A DNA stretch of 64,000 nucleotides, from NCBI RefSeq assembly GCF_007197555.1, contig NZ_CP041614.1, forward strand, positions 3,154,001 through 3,218,000. Direction: 5' to 3'. The notes beneath the pieces are model-generated. The model was not told the origin of the DNA, did not search any database, and worked only from the letters and a program-made list of their open reading frames with translations. The DNA is from Shewanella psychropiezotolerans (GTDB lineage Bacteria; Pseudomonadota; Gammaproteobacteria; Enterobacterales; Shewanellaceae). Below, piece by piece: positions 25,156 to 34,181 of the stretch (position 1 is its first letter; each line of letters begins with the position of its first letter). Position numbers and translations under genes: made by a program.

Positions 25156-26064
25156 TTATATTCCTAATCTCTGTTTTCTACTCTCTAGCAATATCTCAAA
25201 TAGACATTTTGCTGCTGGGCCAGTTTTAGCACCTTTAGGCTGGGTCAGGTGCAAGGGGACTTGGTACATGTCGGCATTTTCTATTTTTAATACTGTGATC
25301 TTGCTCGAATCTCGTTTTTTTAACTGATGCTCAGGCATACGGCAAAAACCGACGCCTTGCTCTACGGCTTCCCATGCGTGATCGAATGTATCTAACGTTA
25401 TACGCTGCTGAGCTTTAAGCCAACCTACATCCTGTTTTGAGTTACTGCCAAGATCTCTTACTACAATTTGGCTATTAGTCGTGAAATCCGCTAAGCATAA
25501 AGCCTGCTTATCAGCTAATGGATGGCTCTTGGCTACGACCGGAAGCATGGTGACTATGCCGAACGCTTCCGAAGGGTAGTTTGTAATAGGCAAGGTGATG
25601 ATAGAAATATCGGCTTCCTGGCTTGTGACCATGTCTGATGTTTTTGATAACGAAGTTTCGACGACTTGAATCGAGGTGTTGCTATTGTCTTTTAAAAACG
25701 CTGCTATTGGTTGATACAACCAACTACGGTCACAAAGATGATCTATGGCGATGGTTATTTCAGACTCTATGCCTTTGCCCAGTTGTGTACTCATCTCTTC
25801 AAGCTCACGGGCCTGCTCTAACATAGAGTCTGCTCTGCGAAGCAGAGACTTGCCATCATCAGTGAGCACGGCTCTGCGGGCCTTCACTTCGACTAAGGTA
25901 ACGCCTAACTGCTGCTCCAGCTTTTTAACCGCGTAGATGAGCGTGGTGTGACTCTTGTTTAATTGTGTCGCTGCAGCCTGGATGCTGCCGGCACGATTGA
26001 TCTCATACAAGGTTAGCCATTGATCTAGAGTCGTCTTGAGTCTCATTGTCAGTTTTTTCCACAT
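25156..26064 (-). CDS. LysR-family transcriptional regulator
   Basis: The 302-residue protein has the HTH WLTLYEINRAGSIQAAATQL and KSHTTLIYAVKKLEQQLGV. The effector domain runs from ITIAIDHLCDRSWLYQ to the C-terminus, with AVEQGVGFCRMPEHQL in the second lobe. Met7 (26046) is an alternative start. It is divergent from the YdhR-like monooxygenase (133 bases apart) and a likely local regulator. TGAAC-N6-GTTCA at 26080-26095 could be its site. Confidence 0.85.
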   Translation of the reverse strand: MWKKLTMRLKTTLDQWLTLYEINRAGSIQAAATQLNKSHTTLIYAVKKLEQQLGVTLVEVKARRAVLTDDGKSLLRRADSMLEQARELEEMSTQLGKGIESEITIAIDHLCDRSWLYQPIAAFLKDNSNTSIQVVETSLSKTSDMVTSQEADISIITLPITNYPSEAFGIVTMLPVVAKSHPLADKQALCLADFTTNSQIVVRDLGSNSKQDVGWLKAQQRITLDTFDHAWEAVEQGVGFCRMPEHQLKKRDSSKITVLKIENADMYQVPLHLTQPKGAKTGPAAKCLFEILLESRKQRLGI

Positions 26065-26196
26065 TAATGCGCAATATTATGAACTTTTCTGTTCAATTCA
26101 TACAGGTATTATGACACCTAAGCTTGAGAGGCTGGTGAATAGTTTGATTCTCAGCCCCAATTTGCAATTAATTTAGTTTTTAGGTGGAAAGTTTAG

Positions 26197-26511
26197 ATGA
26201 AAAAATTACTACAAGTCGATTTTGATTTTAGTGGCCCATTCGGCGATGAGATGGCGAGCCAGATGCTTGAGTTGGCTGAGTCAATTAATCATGAGCCTGG
26301 CATGATTTGGAAAATTTGGACGGAAAATCAAATCTCACAACTTGGTGGCGGTATCTATCTGTTTGAAGACGAGTCGAGTGCTCAAGCGTACTTGAAGATG
26401 CACAGCGCTCGATTGGAAAAGATGGAGATATCAAACATCAGAGGCATAATTTTTGATGTGAATACTCGATTATCACAGATTAATCAGGCTCCTTTTATGG
26501 CGAGTCAGTAA
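26197..26511 (+). CDS. YdhR-type small monooxygenase
   Basis: The 104-residue protein fits the YdhR dimeric alpha+beta barrel family: LLQVDFDFSGPFG, SINHEPGMIWKIWTEN, GGGIYLFEDESSAQAYLKMH and NIRGIIFDVN. Length equals that of E. coli YdhR (about 101). Members are cofactor-free monooxygenase-like proteins, perhaps acting on aromatic compounds or quinones; activity here is unproven. AGGTGG lies upstream. It probably forms an operon with the following membrane protein and is likely controlled by the divergent LysR. Confidence 0.8.
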   Translation: MKKLLQVDFDFSGPFGDEMASQMLELAESINHEPGMIWKIWTENQISQLGGGIYLFEDESSAQAYLKMHSARLEKMEISNIRGIIFDVNTRLSQINQAPFMASQ

Positions 26512-26579
26512 GTCTGGCCTGTCATTTAGAAGAGCTTTAAAATATTTGTAAATCAGTAAGTAATGATGAGTAGGATAAT

Positions 26580-26960
26580 ATGATGAACAACAAAACTTTT
26601 TTAACGGTCCATGGTGGCATATACACGGTCTTTGCATTGGCTCTATTTTTTGTACCTGCGCTGATGTGGCCCATGTATGGGGTCGAGATTAATGACCAAT
26701 ACGCTTATTTTCTTTCACAGCATACTTCGATATTTCTAGGCGGTATTGCTGCCGTCAGCTTGTTACTGCGTGATATAGAAGTAGGCGCGATTGCAAAGAA
26801 GTTATTTCTAGCCTTATTGATCTCAAATCTTCTGGGCGTAATTATTACTACCTATGCAGGGCTAACAGGAATATTTGTAGGATTAGGCTGGAGCGATCCC
26901 GCTTTCTTTAGCTTACTGTCTGTGATGTGTTTTGTGCAGTTAAAGAAGCAAAAAGTTTAG
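26580..26960 (+). CDS. Four-helix membrane protein of unknown function
   Basis: The 126-residue protein has four hydrophobic segments (about residues 9-29, 45-63, 72-92 and 96-118). The second begins with QYAYFLSQHTSIFLGGIAAV. I do not recognise a family. It lies 68 bases after the YdhR-like gene on the same strand, so co-transcription is likely. Two ATGs stand in tandem at the start. The stop is followed at once by repeat sequence. Confidence 0.65.
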   Translation: MMNNKTFLTVHGGIYTVFALALFFVPALMWPMYGVEINDQYAYFLSQHTSIFLGGIAAVSLLLRDIEVGAIAKKLFLALLISNLLGVIITTYAGLTGIFVGLGWSDPAFFSLLSVMCFVQLKKQKV

Positions 26961-27097
26961 GGCTGGGTCGACCCAGACTACGTGTGCTGTAGAGTATGGC
27001 GATAACCTCTACCTGGTCTTTCCGACATGCTTGTTGGCCGGAATCCATTCTTTGAATTAAGAGCACAAGCTGGATCCCGGAACAAGTCAGGGATGAC
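26961..27097 (+). repeat. Mosaic repeat with family A copy 18
   Basis: CTACGTGTGCTGTAGAGTATG matches 23153-23171. Copy 18 (27016-27097) has GTCTTTCCGACATGC and a mutated right arm GTCAGGGATGAC. The remaining gap to 27422 contains no gene; TGCCC-tattat-GGGCA at 27362 is a small hairpin. Confidence 0.7.
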
Positions 27098-27422
27098 TGA
27101 AAGAACCGAAAAGAAGACAGACACTCATCATTCTTGCTGTTCACAAAGAGACCACACTTTTTATAGTCTCATACTTGTGCTCGCCGGGCACTCAGGAACA
27201 AGTTCTCGGGGAAAGTGATAAAGCTTGGGTAAAACCTGTCAGGCTAATCTTGTATGGTGGTTAACCCATGATAAGGAACTAATCGTGGTAGCCTTTTTGA
27301 TCGCATAAATAAGTAGAGAGTATAAACATATTCTAGCTTTTCAGGCATATAACTTGAACTCTGCCCCTATTATGGGCAAAATCTAGCTTCCTGAAAATGT
27401 TTTAAATGTATTGGTTAATTAG

Positions 27423-27950
27423 ATGGACTCGGAGAAGTACTCAAGGTCGGGCGGATTTACGCTTATAGAACTTGTTGTCGTGATTGTTATATTGGGGCTT
27501 CTGGCTGTCATCGCAGCCAGTAAATTCATTAGCTTGAGCGCCGATGCTAAAGATGCTGTGTTGCAACAATTCAGCGCCTCAGTTACGGAGGCAAATAAGC
27601 AGATGTATATCTTGTCTAAGCTGTCCAGTTACCGGGCTCAGCCCGTATCGGGTCGTGGTGACCTTACCGATGTAGATGTTGACGGTGATGGCATATTCGA
27701 AACTCGTTTGAAATGCGGTTATCTGGATAATACCGATGTTGCTAAGAGATTAAATTACAGCGATGATAGCCTAGGCTTTGAATTTGAGGGAGTCGATAAA
27801 GTCTATTTTGGGTTTGACCAGAGTAATATAAAGTCCAGCCAATGTTATTTCATGTACCAGCAAGCCTACGGTACGACAAATCCCACTACCTGCAATCAGG
27901 ACGATCCTAAAGCGGCACCTGTTTATGAAGTCGTGATTCAAGGCTGTTGA
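27423..27950 (+). CDS. Type IV pilin-like (MSHA-type) prepilin
   Basis: The 175-residue protein has a short leader ending GG and a prepilin peptidase site GGFTLIELVVVIVILGLLAV; the Glu at +5 is present. The C-terminal half contains an acidic loop DLTDVDVDGDGIFETR that could bind calcium, and two C-terminal cysteines. It resembles MshA-type major or minor pilins. No other pilus or secretion gene is nearby, so it is an orphan that would depend on machinery encoded elsewhere. No clear ribosome site precedes the ATG. Confidence 0.8.
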   Translation: MDSEKYSRSGGFTLIELVVVIVILGLLAVIAASKFISLSADAKDAVLQQFSASVTEANKQMYILSKLSSYRAQPVSGRGDLTDVDVDGDGIFETRLKCGYLDNTDVAKRLNYSDDSLGFEFEGVDKVYFGFDQSNIKSSQCYFMYQQAYGTTNPTTCNQDDPKAAPVYEVVIQGC

Positions 27951-28398
27951 ACCGTAAGTCTTCACCGGGAAGGACTCACCCTAACAATCTGAGGACATCA
28001 ATAAGCAACTATTACTGATGTTTACAAAGAGTCTAGATACCCACACGTTAACAGCATCTGTAGTCAATTTACTTTGCTCTTTGTTTCACTAGTAATTGGT
28101 TTAACTTTGGCTTAATTTTAGCCTTTGCTCTCGCATCTGTGTGATTGAGAACAGAAGGTACTGTTCCAGCTTCTGCTGACAGCGTTTCATCTGTGATTTT
28201 TGCCTTTCTAAGTTGCTTTGAATTTGATAACTGTCCATTTTATTACGCTCTCAGCGGCGGTAAGCGTATACCTAGTTTGAGTGTCTGCCTGAGTCGATAC
28301 TTGGGGTCGTGTATCACGAGACCTATGAGGTTGTAGGTTCGATTATTCGCAGTTAAGCCGAGTTTGTATAAGCCTGCTTGAGCTTAAGTTCTGGGTGG

Positions 28399-29151
28399 TT
28401 AAAATTGCTTCCTGGCTTGAGGTCTTCTTAATTGCTGAAAAACTTCAGGCTCCCATGGACGCAGTGCCAGCATCAGGCTGGTACCAAACTTTTGCTCTAA
28501 CTGAGCCGACTGATCTTTGGTATTCATCTCGGCCAGCTCGATTGCGAGGCGTTGTATTTTCTTGATGAGTTCGGCATTTGAGTCTCGAGTCAGCATGCCA
28601 GATACGAACAGCTGAAACTCTCCCGGCAGGTTAAATGAGGAGTCGAGAAATTCCGGTTGTATAGCGTACTTGTAGAATGATTGAATCGGTCCCTTATCTA
28701 TCCAGCGAAAATTGTTCGCAATCATCATTTTCACCCTATTTCCTGGCTGTAATTCGATGATCTTCATTCTATCTAGCTTAGCCAGTAGCTGGATCCCTTG
28801 GGTTTCGGATATGTCGTAGTTATCTGTGATATCCGAGAAGCGCAGGCCGTTGATAAGAAAATGCGCCATTAAGAGTAACTTAATATCGCTAACCAGCTCT
28901 GTTTCTTGTTCATGTGATAACTCGCTGGTTAAGTTAACATTCTCTTCCATTAGCCGAACCAGATCGCCGAATTCGAGATGCAGCAGTGCACATATACTAT
29001 CGAGGCGCTCTAGGCTAAATGACTCTTCGGCGAACAGTCGCTTCACGCTTGCCTCTGATAACTCCAGTACCTCGGCCACCTGTTTATAGGTCTTCTGTTG
29101 TTTCTTCAATTCACGCTTTAAGGTCTCGAGTAACAAGCGAGTCTGACGCAT
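28399..29151 (-). CDS. XRE-type helix-turn-helix regulator
   Basis: The start is set at 29151 (MRQTRLLLETLKRELK) because AAAGG is positioned before it; an upstream in-frame Met adds five residues. An N-terminal HTH (KTYKQVAEVLELSEASVKRLF, about residues 18-40, and ERLDSICALLHLEFGDLVRL) is followed by about 170 residues without a recognised domain. A second winged-helix-like stretch, DISETQGIQLLAKLDRMKII, lies near residue 115. Target genes are unknown. The divergent neighbour is the ceramidase-like membrane protein (161 bases apart), a candidate target. Confidence 0.75.
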   Translation of the reverse strand: MRQTRLLLETLKRELKKQQKTYKQVAEVLELSEASVKRLFAEESFSLERLDSICALLHLEFGDLVRLMEENVNLTSELSHEQETELVSDIKLLLMAHFLINGLRFSDITDNYDISETQGIQLLAKLDRMKIIELQPGNRVKMMIANNFRWIDKGPIQSFYKYAIQPEFLDSSFNLPGEFQLFVSGMLTRDSNAELIKKIQRLAIELAEMNTKDQSAQLEQKFGTSLMLALRPWEPEVFQQLRRPQARKQF

Positions 29152-29311
29152 GGTATTACCTTTCAATACTGGCCGTTGTCTAATTTAATACTTTATAGCA
29201 AGTCGTTGTGTATTTCGCCACTGGTGAGCAAGATGAATCCAGATAAGGCCGTTAATTGATGCCGTCCATTGTGGCATTTATAACTATCTTTAGTAATGAG
29301 TAGTCGAGGAT

Positions 29312-30106
29312 GTGATGAAGAGAAGCCAGATCATATTATTAACGCAGCAGTTACGCTTGTATTGGCGTTTGTCCCTGCTTTTGTGCATCATACTGGGCTC
29401 TCTTTTGTGGATGTTTAGTTTAGATGTTATAGCGCAAGATAGGGCTTACCATGAGTTTGCCGATGGGCGCAGTTTGTTACTGATCCCCAACTTTCTCGAT
29501 CTTATATCAAATGTACCTTTTTTGGTCATAGGCTTACTCGGGTTTAGCTTGTGCAATGGTATTGAGAATAGAGCAAGCCACAAAGAGTGGCGGATATTCT
29601 TTATCGGTGTGGGATTGGTGAGCCTGGGCTCAGCGTATTACCATTTTGAGCCGACTAATCAGTCTCTGTTATGGGATAGACTGCCTATGACATTGGGCTT
29701 TATGGGGCTATTTTCCGCATTAATGAAGGAGTATTTGGGCAAGAAGATAGGTAGTTTAGTCTTTATACCATCGATATTACTCGGTCTAGTTAGTGTGTTT
29801 TATTGGTACCTTGTCGATGATCTGCGCCTCTATTATTGGATACAACTGCTCCCCATCTTGACCCTGCCAACCGTGATGTTGCTGTTTAACAGTGACTCTT
29901 TACAGCAGAAGTCACATCAGCGCTATCTGCTGATTGCCCTGGGCTGTTATCTGTTGGCTAAACTCACCGAATATTTTGACGGGGCTATCTACTTGAGTTC
30001 GCTGGAGCTCGTCAGTGGGCATACTCTCAAGCATTTACTGGCAGCTGCAGCTTGTTACTCGATTCTGGTTATGTTGAAAAAGCGTCAGTTAGCACTACGC
30101 TGTTAA
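29312..30106 (+). CDS. Ceramidase/CREST-superfamily-like multi-pass membrane protein
   Basis: The 264-residue protein has about seven membrane helices. Conserved residues fit the CREST hydrolase pattern: S and H in GSAYYHFEPTNQSLLWDRLP with the Asp of WDRLP, and a paired His near the C-terminus in SGHTLKHLLAAAACY. The first loop YHEFADGRSLLLIPNFLDLI also matches bacterial members. The superfamily includes alkaline ceramidases, which cleave ceramide amides with a metal ion; a lipid-amide substrate is a guess. It is divergent from an HTH regulator. Confidence 0.6.
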   Translation: MMKRSQIILLTQQLRLYWRLSLLLCIILGSLLWMFSLDVIAQDRAYHEFADGRSLLLIPNFLDLISNVPFLVIGLLGFSLCNGIENRASHKEWRIFFIGVGLVSLGSAYYHFEPTNQSLLWDRLPMTLGFMGLFSALMKEYLGKKIGSLVFIPSILLGLVSVFYWYLVDDLRLYYWIQLLPILTLPTVMLLFNSDSLQQKSHQRYLLIALGCYLLAKLTEYFDGAIYLSSLELVSGHTLKHLLAAAACYSILVMLKKRQLALRC

Positions 30107-30206
30107 AGCGGAGACGATGCTCACAATGTGAGCAGGTGGAGCCAAGAGGTGAGGGAAAGTTGAGAGGACGCTAGCGCTGGAAAGGCAAAGCCGGTAATAG
30201 CTCCAC
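30107..30206 (+). repeat. Family C mosaic repeat abutting the next gene
   Basis: GGAGACGATGCTCACAATGT...GAGCCAAGAGGTGAGGGAAA and GCTAGCGCTGGAAAGGCAAA then GCCGGTAATAGCTCC match blocks at 20560 and 18390. The in-frame TAG limiting the next reading frame is inside the repeat. Confidence 0.6.
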
Positions 30207-30215
30207 ATTATCATC

Positions 30216-30512
30216 TTGTGCGCGGCGCTTTATGTGATTTATCGCAATATACATAGAGGGCGGATCAGCAAATCTAAAGAATATAATGTGTTATTTGATG
30301 AAGATACGATAGTGGATGAGTTAATCACCCAGCTTATCGAAAAGAATCAAAACCAAGAAAACCAAGATAAAACCATACAAAGTAAAGAAGACATATTGGC
30401 GACTTTTATCGAGTTGCATAAGTCTGGTAGTTTTTGTGCTCAATTAAGTGAACAAGAGATCGTCTACTTTGTCAAAAAGAAGTTAAATATGGAGACCAAT
30501 AAACATGGATAG
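30216..30512 (+). CDS. Small N-terminally anchored protein upstream of SPFH gene
   Basis: The frame opens after a TAG at 30198 and has no ATG near its beginning, so the TTG at 30216 is the only candidate start. The 98 residues begin with a short hydrophobic stretch (CAALYVIYRNIH, preceded in frame by LHIIIL). An acidic and amide-rich helical region follows (ITQLIEKNQNQENQDKT). It overlaps the SPFH gene by eight bases, implying coupling. The missing start and the directly adjacent repeat suggest the 5' end was replaced. No family recognised. Confidence 0.55.
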   Translation: MCAALYVIYRNIHRGRISKSKEYNVLFDEDTIVDELITQLIEKNQNQENQDKTIQSKEDILATFIELHKSGSFCAQLSEQEIVYFVKKKLNMETNKHG

Positions 30513-31845
30513 TAATGTTCAATCAGCTCAGCAAGTCACACCAAATTCTCTAGTAGCCCGCATTGGGCGTCGTAACATCATTTTAATTGCCGCATTTGTC
30601 ACCGTACTGGTGGTCATTGCGACATTAATTTCGCAGATGGTCGCCTGGAATGAAGCGGACGAACGTCTGGTTCACCAATCGGCATTTACCGGTAATCTCA
30701 CGGTTATCAATCAAGCCGGGCCTTATTTCAAGGCTTTCGGCACAGTATCTGCCTATAACAAAGTGATCTCGATTAATTTTACCGGTGATAGTGCTGCTAC
30801 GGCGAGTGCATTGGTACCATTAATCCCGATTCGCTTCCTCGATACGACAACAGGTGATGCCAGAGGCGTCGCGCGCTTTAGATTACCGGGTAATGTTTCG
30901 GCCAGTGAATCAGGAGCATTACGCGGTTTACTTAAAATCCACGAAGAATTTGGTTCGCAGGAAACCTTAATCTCAAACCTATTGATGCGTGCCACGACTG
31001 AGAATGTGAAGGCATCAGCCAGAATGATGTCAGTAGAGCAACACTATTCGGGTGGTAATGGGCAACTGAGCCAAGATTTTGCTGATCAACTGGTCAATGG
31101 TATTTTTGTCACCGAGCAAATTTTTGGTTCAGGCAGCCGGGCTAAAACAGGCGAGTTTAATAATTTAAGTAAACAGCAGCGTGTCACCATCAAGATAAAA
31201 GAAGATCGAGAAGGCAAGCCAATGCGTAACGCACCTATCTTAGGTGCCTATGGGATCACGGTCGTCGATGCGAGTATTATCGATATCGATTACGAGAGCA
31301 AAGTGAACTCCAGACTTGAAGCACAAAAGCAGGCCGCTGCCGATGAAGCACTTGCAAGACAAAACCTGAAGAAGGCTGAACAGCAAGCGCGCACCGAAGT
31401 TGCTTTAGGTGAGCAAGCCATCGCTAAGCAGAGAGCCGAATCTGAAAAGCTGAAAATTAAGGAGCAGATTGATGCCGAAAGGGTTAAAGCCAATGCAATT
31501 ATTTCTGCGCAGCAACGTGTGGCCGTTAAAGCTGAACTTGCTAAGGAGCAAGCCGAAATCTTGAAACAGCAACGCTTAGAAGCCCAGGGTATGGATGTAT
31601 TAGCCGAAGCACGTCAAAGGGCTAAGTCTGCGGCGCTGGATCCTAAATATGTTTTCGATGAAACGCTAAAAGCGGAAGTAAAAATCCAAACGGCTCTGTT
31701 TAACAGCTTAGGTAACAGTCGTCTAGTGCCTGAAATCGTGATCGGAGGCGGACAAGGTGATCTGAATAATGGCTCTGAGTTTATGCGCTTGTTAGCCGCC
31801 GATGCGGCACTTAATCTTAAGAAACGTTTAGACAGTAAGCAATAA
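30505..31845 (+). CDS. SPFH/band 7 domain membrane protein
   Basis: The 446-residue protein has one membrane helix at about residues 26-48 (IILIAAFVTVLVVIATLIS). The SPFH-like region follows (about 60-270), with the RFRLPGNVSASESGALRG and TTENVKASARMMS segments and VNGIFVTEQIFG. A long Ala/Glu/Lys/Gln coiled coil spans about 272-385, and a conserved C-terminal stretch ends in LVPEIVIGGGQGDLNNG. Such proteins form oligomeric membrane scaffolds and often act with proteases or partner NfeD-like proteins; none is adjacent here. It is coupled to the upstream 98-residue protein and ends before a strong terminator. Confidence 0.8.
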   Translation: MDSNVQSAQQVTPNSLVARIGRRNIILIAAFVTVLVVIATLISQMVAWNEADERLVHQSAFTGNLTVINQAGPYFKAFGTVSAYNKVISINFTGDSAATASALVPLIPIRFLDTTTGDARGVARFRLPGNVSASESGALRGLLKIHEEFGSQETLISNLLMRATTENVKASARMMSVEQHYSGGNGQLSQDFADQLVNGIFVTEQIFGSGSRAKTGEFNNLSKQQRVTIKIKEDREGKPMRNAPILGAYGITVVDASIIDIDYESKVNSRLEAQKQAAADEALARQNLKKAEQQARTEVALGEQAIAKQRAESEKLKIKEQIDAERVKANAIISAQQRVAVKAELAKEQAEILKQQRLEAQGMDVLAEARQRAKSAALDPKYVFDETLKAEVKIQTALFNSLGNSRLVPEIVIGGGQGDLNNGSEFMRLLAADAALNLKKRLDSKQ

Positions 31846-31954
31846 GAATTTTCAGGTAATCACTGAGCGAGTTGATTAACTCGTTTCTATTGTTACTGCA
31901 TAAGTCGCATAGCGCTAGTTTACGATACTAAAATAAGTTGAACATACGCAAAAA

Positions 31955-31994
31955 CAAAAACGCCGCCAGACTCGAGTCTGGCGGCGTTTTTTAT
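31955..31994. terminator. Bidirectional intrinsic terminator
   Basis: AAACGCCGCCAGACT-CGAG-TCTGGCGGCGTTTTTT forms a perfect GC-rich stem with A and T tracts on both sides. It lies between the convergent SPFH and ybiT genes. Confidence 0.9.
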
Positions 31995-32025
31995 TGAAGC
32001 TATTATGAGCGACTAGTTAGTCGCG

Positions 32026-33636
32026 TTAAGCGGCATTTCTGGCCGCGGCTTCAGCTGTGCTGGCCAGGTACTCATCGAAGGTGCCGTGGAAGTTAACTAG
32101 CTTCTTATCTTTCACGTCTATGATGTGTGTGGCCAGTGATGACACGAACTCACGGTCATGGCTGACGAAGATAAGTGTACCTTCGAATAGTTTAAGCGCA
32201 TTGTTTAATGCTTCGATGGCTTCCATGTCCATGTGGTTGGTTGGCTCATCCATGATTAGCACGTTGATGTCTTGCATCATTAGCTTGCCGAATAATAGAC
32301 GGTTTTTCTCTCCACCTGAGCAATTCTTGGCTTTCTTGTTGGCATCGTCTTCGGTAAACAATAGACGACCTAACATGCCACGGACCGAAAGGTCGTTGTG
32401 CTTAGGCGTGCGCCACTGTGACATCCAATCAAATAGTGACAGTTCATTCTCGAAATCAGCCGTGCTGTCTTGTGGGCAATAACCGATAGCGGCATTTTCT
32501 GACCACTTGATCACGCCATGATTGTTTGACAGCTCGTTGACTAAGCAGCGAAGTAGGGTGGTCTTACCCACACCGTTCTCACCGATAACGGCCAATTTTG
32601 CGCCAGCTTCGAGGATCAGCTCGCCGCCTTCAAATAAAGTTTCATCGTCGAAGCCATGTCCGAGATCTTCGATAACCAACGCCTGACGGTGCATCTTCTT
32701 GCTCTCATCGAAACGCAATGATGGTGTCATACGGCTCGAAGATTTGACTTCGTCCAAGCTGATCTTATCAAGTTTCTTAGCACGTGAGCTGGCTTGTTTG
32801 GCTTTAGATGCGTTGGCACCGAAGCGGTTAACGAAGTCCTGTAGCTCTACCATCTCGGCGCTCTTCTTTGCGTTACCGGCTAATAGCTGCTCTTGGATAA
32901 GGCCAGATGCTTCGAGGAAGTACTCGTAGTTACCTGGGTAGATACGTAGCTCACCGTAATCGATATCAGCCATATGGGTGCAGACAGAGTTAAGGAAGTG
33001 TCTGTCGTGCGATATGATGATCATGGTGCACTTACGTTTATTAAGCTCGCCTGCTAACCAAGAAATGGTATGAATATCCAAGTTGTTGGTTGGCTCATCG
33101 AGTAGCAAGATATCTGGGTTTGAAAACAATGCCTGTGCCAGAAGTACTCGTAATTTCCAACCTGGAGCAACTTGCTGCATTAAACCAAAGTGAAAATCTT
33201 CTTCGATGCCCGCTTCGAGCAAGATCTCACCGGCGCGAGACTCGGCGCTATAACCGTCCATCTCGGCAAACTCACTCTCGAGTTCGGCGACCTTCATGCC
33301 GTCTGCTTCGCTCATTTCTGGCAAAGAGTAGATGCGGTCACGTTCTTGCTTCACTTCCCAAAGCTTTGCATCACCCATGATCACGGTATCTACAACACTG
33401 TATTGCTCAAACGCAAACTGATCTTGGCTCAAGGTACCTACTTTAAGACCCGGAGTGATAGACACGTTGCCAGAGCTTGGTGCTAAAGCGCCACTGAGGA
33501 TTTTCATGAATGTGGATTTACCACAACCATTAGCGCCAATAAGGCCATAACGGTTGCCGTGTCCAAATTTCGCTGAAATGTTTTCAAACAAAGGCTCAGC
33601 GCCAAACTGCATGGTGATGTTCGCGGTGGATATCAA
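32026..33636 (-). CDS. ybiT: ABC-F family ATPase YbiT
   Basis: The 536-residue protein has two ABC cassettes: Walker [18 protein letters not shown] (about residue 33) and [17 protein letters not shown] (about 350). The Walker B/switch [18 protein letters not shown] and [19 protein letters not shown] follow, with signature [12 protein letters not shown] in the second cassette and [14 protein letters not shown] in the first. The linker carries [20 protein letters not shown]. Extended stretches match E. coli YbiT ([24 protein letters not shown]). ABC-F proteins bind the ribosomal E site and relieve stalled translation; YbiT has no membrane domain. It appears monocistronic. Confidence 0.93.
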   Translation of the reverse strand: MISTANITMQFGAEPLFENISAKFGHGNRYGLIGANGCGKSTFMKILSGALAPSSGNVSITPGLKVGTLSQDQFAFEQYSVVDTVIMGDAKLWEVKQERDRIYSLPEMSEADGMKVAELESEFAEMDGYSAESRAGEILLEAGIEEDFHFGLMQQVAPGWKLRVLLAQALFSNPDILLLDEPTNNLDIHTISWLAGELNKRKCTMIIISHDRHFLNSVCTHMADIDYGELRIYPGNYEYFLEASGLIQEQLLAGNAKKSAEMVELQDFVNRFGANASKAKQASSRAKKLDKISLDEVKSSSRMTPSLRFDESKKMHRQALVIEDLGHGFDDETLFEGGELILEAGAKLAVIGENGVGKTTLLRCLVNELSNNHGVIKWSENAAIGYCPQDSTADFENELSLFDWMSQWRTPKHNDLSVRGMLGRLLFTEDDANKKAKNCSGGEKNRLLFGKLMMQDINVLIMDEPTNHMDMEAIEALNNALKLFEGTLIFVSHDREFVSSLATHIIDVKDKKLVNFHGTFDEYLASTAEAAARNAA

Positions 33637-33914
33637 AGAAATGTTCCTAGGTGTACAGGCAGGTTTTGAATTGACTCGCTTTTTAAAACTCAGGCCAAAA
33701 TAACAACGTGCAATAATATGAGTAAATTAGGTCGCGGATTATACAGAGTTTGAGTGGATTGGGCTAGTGAAGATGTGCTTTAAGCCGTCACTTGGTTGAA
33801 AAGCTGAGAAGATATTGGGTTTTAAGCGCTGAGATGGTACTTCGTTGGTGTGGCTGAGAAGACACTAGGTGGCTAGAAGTACATAGAACGAGGGACGACA
33901 TTTACATCTAACTC

Positions 33915-34003
33915 GTCTTTCCGGCACTCTTGTTGGCCGGAATCAATTTTTTAGAATCAAGATAAAAAGCTGAGAATGGATCCCGGAACGGGTCCGGGAA
34001 GAC
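33915..34003 (+). repeat. Family A repeat, copy 19
   Basis: A complete copy with the longer spacer type (TTTTAGAATCAAGATAAAAA) and intact arms. The rest of 33637-34166 holds a short duplicated GTCTTAACTTTC and the promoter region of the acyl-CoA synthetase; no gene. Confidence 0.8.
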
Positions 34004-34181
34004 ATACATCCCTAGCGGTATCGTCTTAACTTTCGTCTTAACTTTCCCTGGGCAGTCGTCCTCTTAGCTATTTTACTTTTCCAACATTAACGGAATAAAT
34101 TTAAGTTTAAGATTTTATTTAATTAAAGTAAGTTGTTTATTAGCGAACGATTAAAAATCATAAACTGTGCAAGGAGGCTTA

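Noticed and set aside
28300..28345. T-arm-like GTAGGTTCGATTATTC suggesting a tRNA
   Set aside because: No matching acceptor stem, anticodon arm or CCA could be found around it.
28243..28383. 47-codon start-less frame on the minus strand with protein-like text
   Set aside because: Too short, no start codon or ribosome site, and no recognisable family.
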